NCBI GenBank assembly: GCA_030681895.1
Contig: JAUXRI010000290.1
Coordinates: forward strand, 1 to 44,264
Direction: 5' to 3'
Source of the DNA: Myxococcales bacterium
GTDB lineage: Bacteria > Myxococcota > Myxococcia > Myxococcales > Myxococcaceae
DNA: 44,264 bases
Below, piece by piece: positions 8,552 to 16,816 of the stretch. Within the stretch, counting starts at the first letter, position 1. Each line of letters begins with the position of its first letter. Position numbers and translations under genes: made by a program. The notes beneath the pieces were generated by a model that made no database searches, had not been told where the DNA came from, and saw only the letters and a list, made by a program, of their open reading frames with translations.

Positions 8552-9540
8552 GCACCCTCGAAGCCGTCGTCCTGGGGCTCGTGCAGGGCATCACCGAATT
8601 TCTGCCCATCTCGTCGACCGCGCACCTGCGCATCGTGCCCGCGTTGCTCGGCTGGAAGGACCCGGGCGCTGCGTACTCGGCCGTCATTCAGCTCGGCACC
8701 GTCGGCGCGGTGCTCGTCTACTTCGCGAAGGACCTGGTGCAGCTCACGCGCGCCTTCTTCAAGGGCCTCGTCGACCGGCAGCCCTTCGGCACGCTCGACT
8801 CGCGGCTCGCCTGGTTCGTCGGCCTGGGCACGATTCCGATTGGCGTGTGCGGGCTGCTCTTCAAGAAGAGCATCGAGACGTCGCTGCGCAGCCTCTACGT
8901 CATCTCGGCCTCGCTCATCGCGCTCGCGGTCGTGCTCTTCATCGTCGAGCGCCTGGCGTCGCACAAACGCACCCTCGAGGAGATGACGCTCAAAGACGGG
9001 CTCATCGTTGGGCTGTGGCAGGCGGTTGCGCTCATTCCCGGCTCGTCCCGGTCTGGCACCACCATCACCGGAGGCCTGTCGCTCGGCTTCACCCGCGCCG
9101 ACGCCGCCCGCTATTCGTTTCTGCTCTCGATTCCCGCCACCACGCTCGCCGGCGTTTTCGAGCTCAAGCACCTGCTCGAGGCGACCGACGGGCCGGGGCT
9201 CGACGTGATGGTCATCGGCACCGTGGTGTCGTTCGTCTCGGGGCTGGCGGCCATCTGGGGCCTGCTCCAGTTCCTGCGCAACCGCTCGACCCTGGTGTTC
9301 GTGGTGTATCGGGTGGTGATGGGGCTGGCGCTGCTGGGACTCTTGTCCGCGGGCGTGTTGGAGCCCGGCGGTGATGTCGGCAGGTCGACTGTGCCAGCGA
9401 GCGTGCTGAACGACGCAGGCGCTCCTGGCGTTTTCCCCGCGGCGCCGGTCGATGCTGGAACGCCTGGCGCTGATGCTGGAGCGCTCGACGATGCCGGAAC
9501 GCTCGACGCCGGGGTTCCTGCGAGCCCGACTCAGGGCTGA
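8548..9540 (+). CDS. uppP: Undecaprenyl-diphosphatase with unusual C-terminal tail
   Basis: 330 residues from GTG 8548, which overlaps the PilZ stop (GTGA). Dephosphorylates undecaprenyl pyrophosphate so the carrier can be reused for peptidoglycan and polysaccharides. Both family motifs are present: QGITEFLPISSTAHL near the N-terminus and PGSSRSGTTITGG near residue 170, with the usual hydrophobic helices. The family normally ends about residue 270. Here roughly 60 extra residues follow, rich in Asp-Ala-Gly steps (VDAGTPGADAGALDDAG). The tail's side of the membrane and purpose are unknown. Confidence 0.93.
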   Translation: MSTLEAVVLGLVQGITEFLPISSTAHLRIVPALLGWKDPGAAYSAVIQLGTVGAVLVYFAKDLVQLTRAFFKGLVDRQPFGTLDSRLAWFVGLGTIPIGVCGLLFKKSIETSLRSLYVISASLIALAVVLFIVERLASHKRTLEEMTLKDGLIVGLWQAVALIPGSSRSGTTITGGLSLGFTRADAARYSFLLSIPATTLAGVFELKHLLEATDGPGLDVMVIGTVVSFVSGLAAIWGLLQFLRNRSTLVFVVYRVVMGLALLGLLSAGVLEPGGDVGRSTVPASVLNDAGAPGVFPAAPVDAGTPGADAGALDDAGTLDAGVPASPTQG

Positions 9541-9623
9541 GCCTCGAGCTGTGCGCCTCGACGTCGACTGAACGCTCATGCGCGGGTCCCTCGACGAATC
9601 GAGCGACGCGTGCCGCCCCTCGC

Positions 9624-9629
9624 TACACT
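9624..9629 (+). promoter_or_regulatory. Candidate -10 hexamer (leaderless start)
   Basis: TACACT lies seven bases before GTG 9637, in line with transcription starting at the codon itself. This is the main reason for placing the NUDIX start at 9637. Confidence 0.42.
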
Positions 9630-9636
9630 GAGTGAC

Positions 9637-10227
9637 GTGACGAGCGCCGCGCACGCATCAGTCGACGACGGTGGCTTCTTCCTCCGCCTCCAGACGCGCC
9701 TGCGCACCGTGCCCTCGAAGGTGATGGAAGCGCCGGGGCTGAAACTGAAAGAAGCCGCCGTGCTGGCGCCGCTCTTCTGGCGCGACGGCGAGCCGTGGGC
9801 GTACCTCACGATGCGGCCCCTCACGCTGCGCAAACACCCGGGGCAGATCTCGTTCCCCGGAGGTGCGCGCGACGCCGGTGACGTGACGCCGCTCCACACC
9901 GCGCTGCGGGAGACGAAAGAAGAGCTGGGCCTCGAGCCCGACGACGTCTCGGTGCTGGGCATGCTCGGCGCGATGCCGACCATCACCTCGTATTGGGTGA
10001 CGCCCTTCGTCGGCGTGGTGCCGGCCGACGCGCCGCTGACGCCGAACGCGGGAGAGATCGCCGAGGTGCTCGAAGCACCGCTGTGGCGCCTGCGCCGCGA
10101 GTCGCGCTTCATCTACCGCGCAGACCGCACGGTGTACGTCTGGGGCGAGGGGCGGCACGTCGTCTGGGGCGCGACCTGGCGCATGCTCGACCAGCTGATG
10201 GAGCACGTCACTGCCGTCGGCCGCTGA
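9637..10227 (+). CDS. NUDIX hydrolase, CoA pyrophosphatase type
   Basis: 196 residues from GTG 9637 (an upstream GTG at 9610 would add nine residues and would lie ahead of the likely promoter). The stretch LRKHPGQISFPGG is the CoA-specific signature that precedes the NUDIX box in NudL/NUDT7-like enzymes. The box itself follows as GGARDAGD...LRETKEELGL, with Asp where the first Glu usually is. Such enzymes cut CoA and its derivatives to 3',5'-ADP and phosphopantetheine. It is followed after 29 bases by sthA, which has its own candidate promoter. Confidence 0.88.
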   Translation: MTSAAHASVDDGGFFLRLQTRLRTVPSKVMEAPGLKLKEAAVLAPLFWRDGEPWAYLTMRPLTLRKHPGQISFPGGARDAGDVTPLHTALRETKEELGLEPDDVSVLGMLGAMPTITSYWVTPFVGVVPADAPLTPNAGEIAEVLEAPLWRLRRESRFIYRADRTVYVWGEGRHVVWGATWRMLDQLMEHVTAVGR

Positions 10228-10240
10228 CCGCGGGCTGCGC

Positions 10241-10246
10241 TACGCT
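10241..10246 (+). promoter_or_regulatory. Candidate -10 hexamer for sthA
   Basis: TACGCT lies ten bases before ATG 10257, in the short gap after the NUDIX gene. No Shine-Dalgarno is visible, so a leaderless or very short-leader mRNA is likely. Confidence 0.4.
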
Positions 10247-10256
10247 CCCGCGCCTC

Positions 10257-11648
10257 ATGGACGAATTCGACCTGGTCGTCATCGGTGGTGGGGCCGCGGG
10301 TGAGAAGGGCGCCGTGCAGGCGGCGTACTTCGGCAAGTCGGTCGCGCTCATCGAGAAGGAGATCGTGCACGGCGGCGCCATGGTGAACACCGGCACGCTG
10401 CCCTCGAAGACGCTGCGCGAGACGGCACTCTACCTATCGGGCTTTCGGCAACGCGGCCTGCACGGCGTCGACCTGGCGCTCTCGCGGCAGGCGTCGGTCG
10501 ATGACTTCCTCTATCGCCTCGAGGCCGTCGTCACCGAAGAGCGCCTGCGCATCGCCGCGAACCTCGAGCGTCATCGGGTTCGCACGTTTCACGGCACGGC
10601 GCGCTTCGTCGACCCGCACACCATCGCCATCGACGGTGGCGCGACGCCGAGGGTCATCAAGGCGAAGCACGTGCTCATCGCGACTGGCTCGAGCCCGCAT
10701 CGGCCGCCGCAGTTCCCGTTCGACCACAAGAGCGTCTACGACTCGGACGAGATCGTTCGCATCCACGACATTCCGAAGTCGATGGTGGTGGTCGGTGGCG
10801 GTGTCATCGGGTGCGAGTACGCCTGCCTCTTCGCGACGCTCGGCGTGAAGGTGACCGTCGTCGAGCCGCGGCCCAACATCCTCGGGTTCCTGGACGACGA
10901 CGTGGTCGAGGCGCTCAAGACGCGCATGCAGGCCCTCCACGTCGCGTTCCTGATGCCGGCTCAGGTGTGGGGCTGCGAGGCGCTGGAGCACGGCGTGCGG
11001 CTCTCACTCGACTCGGGCAACACGCTCGACGCCGACTGCGTGCTGGTGTGCGCCGGGCGCCAGGGCAACACCGGCGGCCTCGGGCTCGAGCACGCAGGCC
11101 TCGAGGTCAACAAGCGCGGCCAGCTGACGGTCGACCCTGCGACCTTCACCACGAAGGTGCCGCACATCGCCGCGGTGGGAGACGTCATCGGCTTCCCCGC
11201 GCTCGCGTCGACGTCGATGGAGCAGGCGCGCGTCGCGGTCGTTCACTTCTTCGACCTCAAATACAAGACCGCCGTCTCGCCCGTGTTTCCGTACGGCATC
11301 TACACGATCCCCGAGGTGTCGATGGTGGGCGAGACCGAGCGCGACCTCACCGCGAAGGGCGTCGACTACGTCGTGGGCCGCTCGGACTTCGCGAGCAACG
11401 CGCGCGGCCAGATGGTCGGGGCCGAGGGCTTCTTGAAGCTCTTGTTCCGCCGCGATGATCTCACGCTGCTCGGCGTGCACTGCGTCGGTGAGAGCGCCAC
11501 CGAGCTCGTCCACATCGGGCTCGTCGCGTTGATGAGCCACGCGAAGGCTGATCTCTTCATCAACACCTGCTTCAACTACCCGACGCTCTCGGAAGCCTAC
11601 AAGTACGCCACGTACGATGCGCTCGGCCGGCGTGCGCAGAAGGGGTGA
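10257..11648 (+). CDS. sthA: Soluble pyridine nucleotide transhydrogenase
   Basis: 463 residues. Moves hydride between NADPH and NAD in the cytoplasm to balance the two pools. FAD motif GGGAAGEKGA near residue 9; NAD(P) motif VVGGGVIGCEYA near residue 180; a late FAD segment with VPHIAAVGDVIGFP; and a C-terminal dimerisation domain with FNYPTLSEAYKYA. The disulfide Cys pair of dihydrolipoamide dehydrogenases is replaced by VNTGTLPSKTLRE, the hallmark that separates SthA from its relatives. Start ATG 10257 gives the standard N-terminus; the longer open frame overlaps the NUDIX gene. The HD gene follows after three bases. Confidence 0.95.
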   Translation: MDEFDLVVIGGGAAGEKGAVQAAYFGKSVALIEKEIVHGGAMVNTGTLPSKTLRETALYLSGFRQRGLHGVDLALSRQASVDDFLYRLEAVVTEERLRIAANLERHRVRTFHGTARFVDPHTIAIDGGATPRVIKAKHVLIATGSSPHRPPQFPFDHKSVYDSDEIVRIHDIPKSMVVVGGGVIGCEYACLFATLGVKVTVVEPRPNILGFLDDDVVEALKTRMQALHVAFLMPAQVWGCEALEHGVRLSLDSGNTLDADCVLVCAGRQGNTGGLGLEHAGLEVNKRGQLTVDPATFTTKVPHIAAVGDVIGFPALASTSMEQARVAVVHFFDLKYKTAVSPVFPYGIYTIPEVSMVGETERDLTAKGVDYVVGRSDFASNARGQMVGAEGFLKLLFRRDDLTLLGVHCVGESATELVHIGLVALMSHAKADLFINTCFNYPTLSEAYKYATYDALGRRAQKG

Positions 11649-11651
11649 GCC

Positions 11652-12185
11652 ATGTGGAACCAGGACTCGTTTGCCCGAACGCTCGACTTCGCGGTGAAGG
11701 CGCATGGAGACCAGAAGGTGCCTGGCTCGGGCGCTCCGTACGTGGTGCACCTGGTGAAGGTGGCGAGCGAGGTGCTCAGGGCGTGGGCCGAGTCGCGTGA
11801 CTTCGACGTCGACCTCTCGGTGACGTGCGCGCTGCTCCACGACTCGATGGAGGACGCGGGCGTGACACATGACGCGCTCGTGCAGCGGTTTGGCGTGGCA
11901 GTGGCCAACGGCGTTCAAGCGCTGACGAAGGACGAGCGGCTCGAGAAGAAGGACCAGATGGGCGACTCGCTCCGTCGCCTGCAGCAGCAGCCGCGCGAAG
12001 TGCAGCTGGTGAAGCTCGCCGACCGCATCACCAACCTCGAGCAGCCACCGGGCCACTGGAGCCCTCAGAAGCGCGCGGCGTACCGCGACGAGGCGAAGCA
12101 GATTGGCGACGCCGTCGGGAGCTCCCACGCCGGGCTCGCGGCGCGCCTCGAAGTGCGGCGTCAGGCCTACCTGGCGTTCTGCTGA
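11652..12185 (+). CDS. HD-domain hydrolase, Mesh1/SpoT-like
   Basis: 177 residues. The order and spacing match the hydrolase half of RelA/SpoT proteins: an early AHGDQK with PYVVHLVKVA, the metal pair in CALLHDSMEDAG near residue 60, FGVAVANGVQALTKDE, and the late VKLADRITNL near residue 120. Stand-alone proteins of this size include the small alarmone hydrolases and Mesh1. Some degrade (p)ppGpp and metazoan Mesh1 also removes phosphate from NADPH. It sits three bases after sthA, so the two are cotranscribed. A nucleotide or NADPH-linked role is inferred, not shown. It ends one base before a convergent gene. Confidence 0.8.
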   Translation: MWNQDSFARTLDFAVKAHGDQKVPGSGAPYVVHLVKVASEVLRAWAESRDFDVDLSVTCALLHDSMEDAGVTHDALVQRFGVAVANGVQALTKDERLEKKDQMGDSLRRLQQQPREVQLVKLADRITNLEQPPGHWSPQKRAAYRDEAKQIGDAVGSSHAGLAARLEVRRQAYLAFC

Positions 12186-12186
12186 T

Positions 12187-12792
12187 TCACTTCCGCGGCT
12201 TCTTCGTCGACGGCAAGCGGTCGGGGTAGAGCACCTCGCCCTTCGCGAGCATGGCGACGAAGGTCGCGATTCGTCGTGCGCGCGTCGCCGCCTGCTTCGC
12301 CGTCGCGACCCGATGGAGAATGGCGTACCGGTTGGTGGCGTCGAGGCGCTCGAACAGCGTGCGCGCCCGCGTCGAGGCCTCGAGCGCCTGCTTCAAGTCG
12401 TCGGGCACGGTCGCCTGCTTCGGTGAGTCGTAGGCTGCAGCCCACCGTCCATCGCTCCTGGCGCGCTCCACCTCTGCGAGCCCACGCGGCCGCATGCGCC
12501 CATCACGAATGAGGCCCTCGGCCTTCTCGCGGTTCACCTTCGACCAGATGCTGCGCGCGCGCCTCGGAGAGAAGCGCTGCTTCCATCGCGACTCGTCGAC
12601 CGCGCCCTTTTGCCCATCGATCCACCCCCAGCAGAGGGCGACCTCGAGCGCCTCGGCGTAGGTCACGGTGGTGAACGCCGCGCCCTTCTTCGCGAGCTCG
12701 AGCCAGCGCCCGTCGGGGACCTCGTGGTGTTTCTCGAGCCACGCGTTCCACTCTTTCGCAGACGCAAACCGGAGCATCGAGTCGGCAGGCAT
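12187..12792 (-). CDS. YdeI/OmpD-associated family protein
   Basis: 201 residues from ATG 12792; the frame continues far upstream but without a family-like sequence. Family features: WNAWLEKHHEVPDGRWLELAK at the start, then ALCWGWIDGQKGAVD and QRFSPRRARSIWSKVN in the middle, and a C-terminal helical stretch with FERLDATNRYAILHRV. Proteins of this family occur in many bacteria and have been linked to peptide or bacteriocin resistance, but the biochemical activity is not known. It converges tightly with the HD gene, with one base between them. Confidence 0.85.
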   Translation of the reverse strand: MPADSMLRFASAKEWNAWLEKHHEVPDGRWLELAKKGAAFTTVTYAEALEVALCWGWIDGQKGAVDESRWKQRFSPRRARSIWSKVNREKAEGLIRDGRMRPRGLAEVERARSDGRWAAAYDSPKQATVPDDLKQALEASTRARTLFERLDATNRYAILHRVATAKQAATRARRIATFVAMLAKGEVLYPDRLPSTKKPRK

Positions 12793-13112
12793 GGCGGCGC
12801 ACGCTGTCGCAGCCGTGGACGAGTCGCAAGCGAAGGGCGAGCGGGTACGTGCTTCGCGAAAGTGTTCGCTGTTCGTGACCGCGGGGATGCGAGTGATGAC
12901 GGTGCGAAGAATCACGCCGTGTCGGCCCGTGTGTGCCGAGGTGTTGTCGCGTCGCTGATCAACCGTCACCCGAGGGCGACAGCCGTGGCTCCACGCTGTC
13001 CGCAGCGTCGAATTACCCCCACTCTTGTCACTGCCCCTGACGTTCCTGCCGGCGACGCCAGCGCGTTCTCGGCCGATGAGAAGGTGTCCCATTCGTTTTG
13101 GAGGAGTGCCCC
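12793..13112. other. 320-base gene-free region
   Basis: Divergent upstream region of the YdeI-family gene and the 809-residue protein gene. It holds a small hairpin, ACGCTG-TCCG-CAGCGT (12993-13008), and the ribosome site GGAGG (13099-13103) used by the downstream gene. No open frame here looks coding and no clear promoter pair was found. Confidence 0.6.
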
Positions 13113-15542
13113 ATGAGCGCCATTTCCGACGCATCCCGTGCCGCTGCCGCTGCTGCTGCTGCCGCACGACGAGCCGCTGAACTCGCGGCCAAGAAGGCCG
13201 CCGAAGCAGCTGCGAAGAAGGCCGCTCAAGCCGCTGCGCAGAAGGCCGCTGCGGCTGCCGCGCAGAAGAACGCGCTGAACAAGGCCTCGCTCGTCAAAGC
13301 CGCTGGCAACAAGCCGACCGCCTCTGGCGTTCGCCAATCACTCGGCAAAGACGAGCTCTCGCAGGGGCTCGGGCGCTCGCTCCGCGCACGAATGGGCAAT
13401 GGCCTGGGCACGCCGCCTCCGAGCGCGCCGACGGCTGGCCGCACGATGTCGCTCAATGAGCTGCGCGCCGTTCAGGCGAAGGGCGGTGCCATCGAGCCGC
13501 AGCGCGCCCAGGCCCCGCTCCAGGCCGCGGCCGTGCCGACGCCGCCCACTCCTGAGGAGCGCGCCGCCGCTGGCGCGAGGGACGTGCAGAAGGCGTGGGA
13601 TGACTCGCGCGCGAGCGGGCACTCCGAGGCCGAGGCGGCGAACGCGGCGAGCCAGAAGCTCCGCACGCTCACGAGCGAGTCGACCGATCCCGCGTACACC
13701 AATGCGCTGATCCGCGCGGCGGCTCCGACGCTCGACAAGGTCACCACCGTGCTCGACAAGAACGCGCGCGACGACGCCTTCACCGACGGCGCCGACAAGG
13801 AGGCCGTGAAGGACACCGTGCGCGCGCTCTCTGACGTCGCCACGAAGGCCGGGCCCATCGGCTCGTTCCTCATCGCCGACCAGCTCGCGAAGAAGCTCCC
13901 CGACGAGAGCGAGCTGATGCACCTCGACGACGGTTTCTACGATCACGTCGACAACGGCGGCACGCCAGAGCTCATGGCCGCGCTCGGCTCGCGGCTCGAG
14001 GCGTACGGCAAGAATGAAGCGAAGGACGAGCTGTTCGACCGCAACGAAGGAGGCCTCCTCAACTGGGCGAAGGACCGCTTCGAAGACGCCGTGGACTTCG
14101 GCGGCGACGTGCTGGGCGCGGTCGGTGACGCGACTGGCGCGGTGGTGGGCTTTGTCGGCGACGCGGCCGACGGCGTGATGAAGGTCGTTGGCAAGGCTGG
14201 AGAGATGGCCGTCGACGTCGCGAAGGGCACCGTCGAGCTCGCAGGCGACGCGGCGGAATTCACCAAAGACCAGGTGATGGAGGCCGCCGAGTACGCCGCT
14301 GAGAACGGCCTCAAGCTGGCGGGCTCCGCGCTCAACTGGGTCGGCGACCACGCCCGTGAGCTCGCCGCCGACGCGCTGAACATCGACGGGCAGCTCGCGA
14401 GCCTCAACTCGACCGGCGACTCCGTCACCATCGGGGTCGGAGGGAAGATTGGCGCGACGGTGCTGCAGGGCGGCGCCGAGGTCGAGATGAAGGTGACCAA
14501 GACGGACGACGGCTACGAGATGACGCTCACCGGCCAGCTCTCGGGCGGCGTCTTCGCGGGCCTCTCGATTCCCGGCATGAGCGAGGCGTCGGCAGAGGCC
14601 AACGCGACCGGCATCGCCTCTGCCACCATGAAGTTCTCGTCACTCGAAGAGGCGACGAAGGCGGCCGAGACCGTCGGTGGCGTCGGCATCGCCGCGGCGG
14701 TCGGCGGCCCGGCCGGAGCGCTCCTCACCGGCGCGACCGCAGGTGACGAGATCAAGTTCATCGGCGACCACTTCGAGAAGGGCAGCATCGGCCTCGAGCT
14801 GTCGGCGTCGGCCAAAGCAGAGCTCGGCAGCACCGCGGGCCTGGGCTTCGGCGGCAGCATCGAAGGCACCATCACCAACGGCGCGCGCATCGAGGTCGAG
14901 AAGGGCAAGCCGCCTGCGCTGGTGCTCGAGCAGAGCGTCGAGGCGAAGGGCTCACTGGCGCTCGGTGGGCCGGTGCAGATTCCGTCGCTGGGTGGTCAGC
15001 TCAACGGAGGCTCCCTCGACGGCTCGGCGACCATCTCGGCCGAGACGCGCGTGCCGCTCCCCGAGGGCTTCAACCTGGGCGAGCTCGCGAGCGACCCTGC
15101 TGGTGCCATGAAGCGCGTCGGCTCCAACGCCATCGAGAACGCCACCACGAAGCTCTCGCTCGACGTCGACGTGCACGCAGGCGTCGCGACGGAAGGGCTG
15201 GGGCTCAACCTGGGGGCCGACGGAGGCCTGTCCATCGAGCTGTCGGCCGAAGCGAAGACGAAGGACATTGTCGGCGCGCTCTCGACGGCTTTGAAGGGCG
15301 ACCTCGGCGGAGCGCTCACCCAGCTCGGCACCAAGACGAACCTCGACCTCTCGGTCAGCTCGTACACGGAGTCGGGCTTCAAGATTGACGAGAGCATCAA
15401 GGTGCCCGGCTTCACCATCGGCGTGAAGGCAGAGAACACCCTGCGCGACGAGACCGAGCGCTGGAAGTTCGAAGGCACGCCGGCCGAGCTCGCGGCGCGC
15501 GGCTTCGACCTGTTCTCGAGGCTCCAGCTGAACGTGGGCTGA
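13113..15542 (+). CDS. Large Ala-rich protein of unknown function
   Basis: 809 residues from ATG 13113, with GGAGG eight to nine bases ahead. Not recognised as any known family. No signal peptide or strong membrane helix. Residues 8-58 are almost pure Ala with Lys/Arg (AAKKAAEAAAKKAAQ), a long basic helix. A Pro/Ala linker follows (90-150), then an acidic helical domain (150-310). Residues 330-430 are an amphipathic heptad-like run (GDATGAVVGFVGDAADGV and similar). From 430 to the end it is rich in Gly, Ser and Thr in alternating strands, suggesting a large beta structure that ends in FDLFSRLQLNVG. The layout could suit a structural, surface or effector protein exported without a Sec signal, but no evidence decides this. 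Confidence 0.85.
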   Translation: MSAISDASRAAAAAAAAARRAAELAAKKAAEAAAKKAAQAAAQKAAAAAAQKNALNKASLVKAAGNKPTASGVRQSLGKDELSQGLGRSLRARMGNGLGTPPPSAPTAGRTMSLNELRAVQAKGGAIEPQRAQAPLQAAAVPTPPTPEERAAAGARDVQKAWDDSRASGHSEAEAANAASQKLRTLTSESTDPAYTNALIRAAAPTLDKVTTVLDKNARDDAFTDGADKEAVKDTVRALSDVATKAGPIGSFLIADQLAKKLPDESELMHLDDGFYDHVDNGGTPELMAALGSRLEAYGKNEAKDELFDRNEGGLLNWAKDRFEDAVDFGGDVLGAVGDATGAVVGFVGDAADGVMKVVGKAGEMAVDVAKGTVELAGDAAEFTKDQVMEAAEYAAENGLKLAGSALNWVGDHARELAADALNIDGQLASLNSTGDSVTIGVGGKIGATVLQGGAEVEMKVTKTDDGYEMTLTGQLSGGVFAGLSIPGMSEASAEANATGIASATMKFSSLEEATKAAETVGGVGIAAAVGGPAGALLTGATAGDEIKFIGDHFEKGSIGLELSASAKAELGSTAGLGFGGSIEGTITNGARIEVEKGKPPALVLEQSVEAKGSLALGGPVQIPSLGGQLNGGSLDGSATISAETRVPLPEGFNLGELASDPAGAMKRVGSNAIENATTKLSLDVDVHAGVATEGLGLNLGADGGLSIELSAEAKTKDIVGALSTALKGDLGGALTQLGTKTNLDLSVSSYTESGFKIDESIKVPGFTIGVKAENTLRDETERWKFEGTPAELAARGFDLFSRLQLNVG

Positions 15543-15575
15543 ACGCAACACCCTTCCAACGGGCGGCGCAGGGGC

Positions 15576-15581
15576 TATGAG
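15576..15581 (+). promoter_or_regulatory. Candidate -10 hexamer for manC
   Basis: TATGAG lies seven bases before ATG 15589. It overlaps another in-frame ATG (15577), which would then be upstream of the transcript. Confidence 0.35.
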
Positions 15582-15588
15582 CCGCTTC

Positions 15589-16674
15589 ATGGCCTCATCG
15601 AAACCGTCGTCAGGCATCTTCCCCGTCATCATGGCGGGCGGGAGCGGCACCCGCTTCTGGCCGTTGTCTCGCGTGTCGCGCCCCAAACAGTTCCTCCCGC
15701 TGGCGACCTCGCGGCCGCTGATCGTCGAGACCCTCGCGCGGCTCAAAGGGCTGGCGTCGCCGAAACACTCGTACGTGGTGTGCGGCGCCGTGCACGCGCC
15801 GATGGTGAAGAAGGCGTTGCCGGCGATGCCGAAGCAGAACGTCATCGTCGAGCCGCAGGCCCGCAACACCGCGCCGGCCATCGCGCTCGCGACTGCGCAC
15901 GTCGCGCGCGTCGACCCGCAGGGCATCGTCATCGTCATCCCGTCGGATCAGCACGTCTCCGACATTCCCGCGTTCCAGGCGTCGCTCGAAGAGGCCATCG
16001 CGGTCGCCCGCACCGGGCAGATCGTCACGCTGGGCATTCACCCGACGCGGCCCGAGACGGGCTACGGCTACATTCAGGTGGGCGAGCCGCTGTCGGGCAC
16101 CACGAGGCGCGTGGGCCGCTTCGCCGAGAAACCCGACCGCGCCACCGCCGAGCAGTACCTCGTGTCGGGTGAGTATTTGTGGAACGCGGGGCTCTTCGTC
16201 TTCCGCGCCGACGTCATGCTCGAGGCCTTCAAGCGGCACATGCCCGAGCTGTCGCAGGCGCTCGAGGTGGTGCGCGCGTCGCTGGGCACGAAGAAGGAAG
16301 CGGCCGTGGTGAAGCGCGAGTTCCCGAAGATGCCCGCGACGAGCATCGACTACGGCGTCGCCGAGAAGGCGCAGAACATCGCCGTGGTGCCCAGCCAGTG
16401 CGGCTGGAGCGACGTCGGCAGCTTCAACGCCCTGCCCGAGGTGCGGCCGGTCGACGCCGACGGCAACGTGTCGCTGGGCGGCCCCAACTTCCTCATCGAC
16501 TCTGCGGGCTGCGTCGTGGTCGCCAAGGACAAGCCCATCGCCGTCGTCGGCATGAAGGACGTGGTGGTGGTGGACGCGGGCGACGCGATTCTCGTGATGC
16601 CGAAGGACAAGAGCCAGGACGTGCGGAAGGTCGTCGAGGCGCTCAAGGCGAAGAAGCTCACGCGCTACCTCTGA
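15589..16674 (+). CDS. manC: Mannose-1-phosphate guanylyltransferase
   Basis: 361 residues from ATG 15589 (or 365 from ATG 15577, which overlaps the likely -10 box). Joins GTP and mannose-1-phosphate to give GDP-mannose for envelope polysaccharides. Motifs: nucleotide-binding FPVIMAGGSGTRFWPLSR, the RPKQFLPL Lys region, VIVEPQARNTAPAIALA, IPSDQHV, and the substrate loop FAEKPDRATAEQYL followed by YLWNAGLFVF. It lacks the C-terminal cupin isomerase domain of bifunctional ManC/AlgA proteins and so has the transferase activity only. Its partner enzyme manB lies 1.7 kb downstream on the same strand, separated by two unrelated genes. Confidence 0.94.
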   Translation: MASSKPSSGIFPVIMAGGSGTRFWPLSRVSRPKQFLPLATSRPLIVETLARLKGLASPKHSYVVCGAVHAPMVKKALPAMPKQNVIVEPQARNTAPAIALATAHVARVDPQGIVIVIPSDQHVSDIPAFQASLEEAIAVARTGQIVTLGIHPTRPETGYGYIQVGEPLSGTTRRVGRFAEKPDRATAEQYLVSGEYLWNAGLFVFRADVMLEAFKRHMPELSQALEVVRASLGTKKEAAVVKREFPKMPATSIDYGVAEKAQNIAVVPSQCGWSDVGSFNALPEVRPVDADGNVSLGGPNFLIDSAGCVVVAKDKPIAVVGMKDVVVVDAGDAILVMPKDKSQDVRKVVEALKAKKLTRYL

Positions 16675-16816
16675 GTGCTCGCGCAGCACCGCTTTCGACC
16701 GATGGCTGGAGCCAGTCGTCCTCGAGCGTGTCGAAGACTGCGGTGCCAGGGAAGCCCTGCGTGCAACCGCCGCGGACGATGACGCCCTCCGGCTCCGAGA
16801 GCGTCCGTCGCGCGCG
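16658..16816 (-). other. Possible gene remnant beyond the DUF4291 stop
   Basis: The 53-codon stretch in frame after the DUF4291 stop codon reads like real protein (SEPEGVIVRGGCTQGFPGTA, then FDTLEDDWLQPSVE) with GC-rich third positions and its own stop overlapping the manC 3' end. It has no start codon of its own. It could be the decayed tail of an older gene, or chance. Confidence 0.22.
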
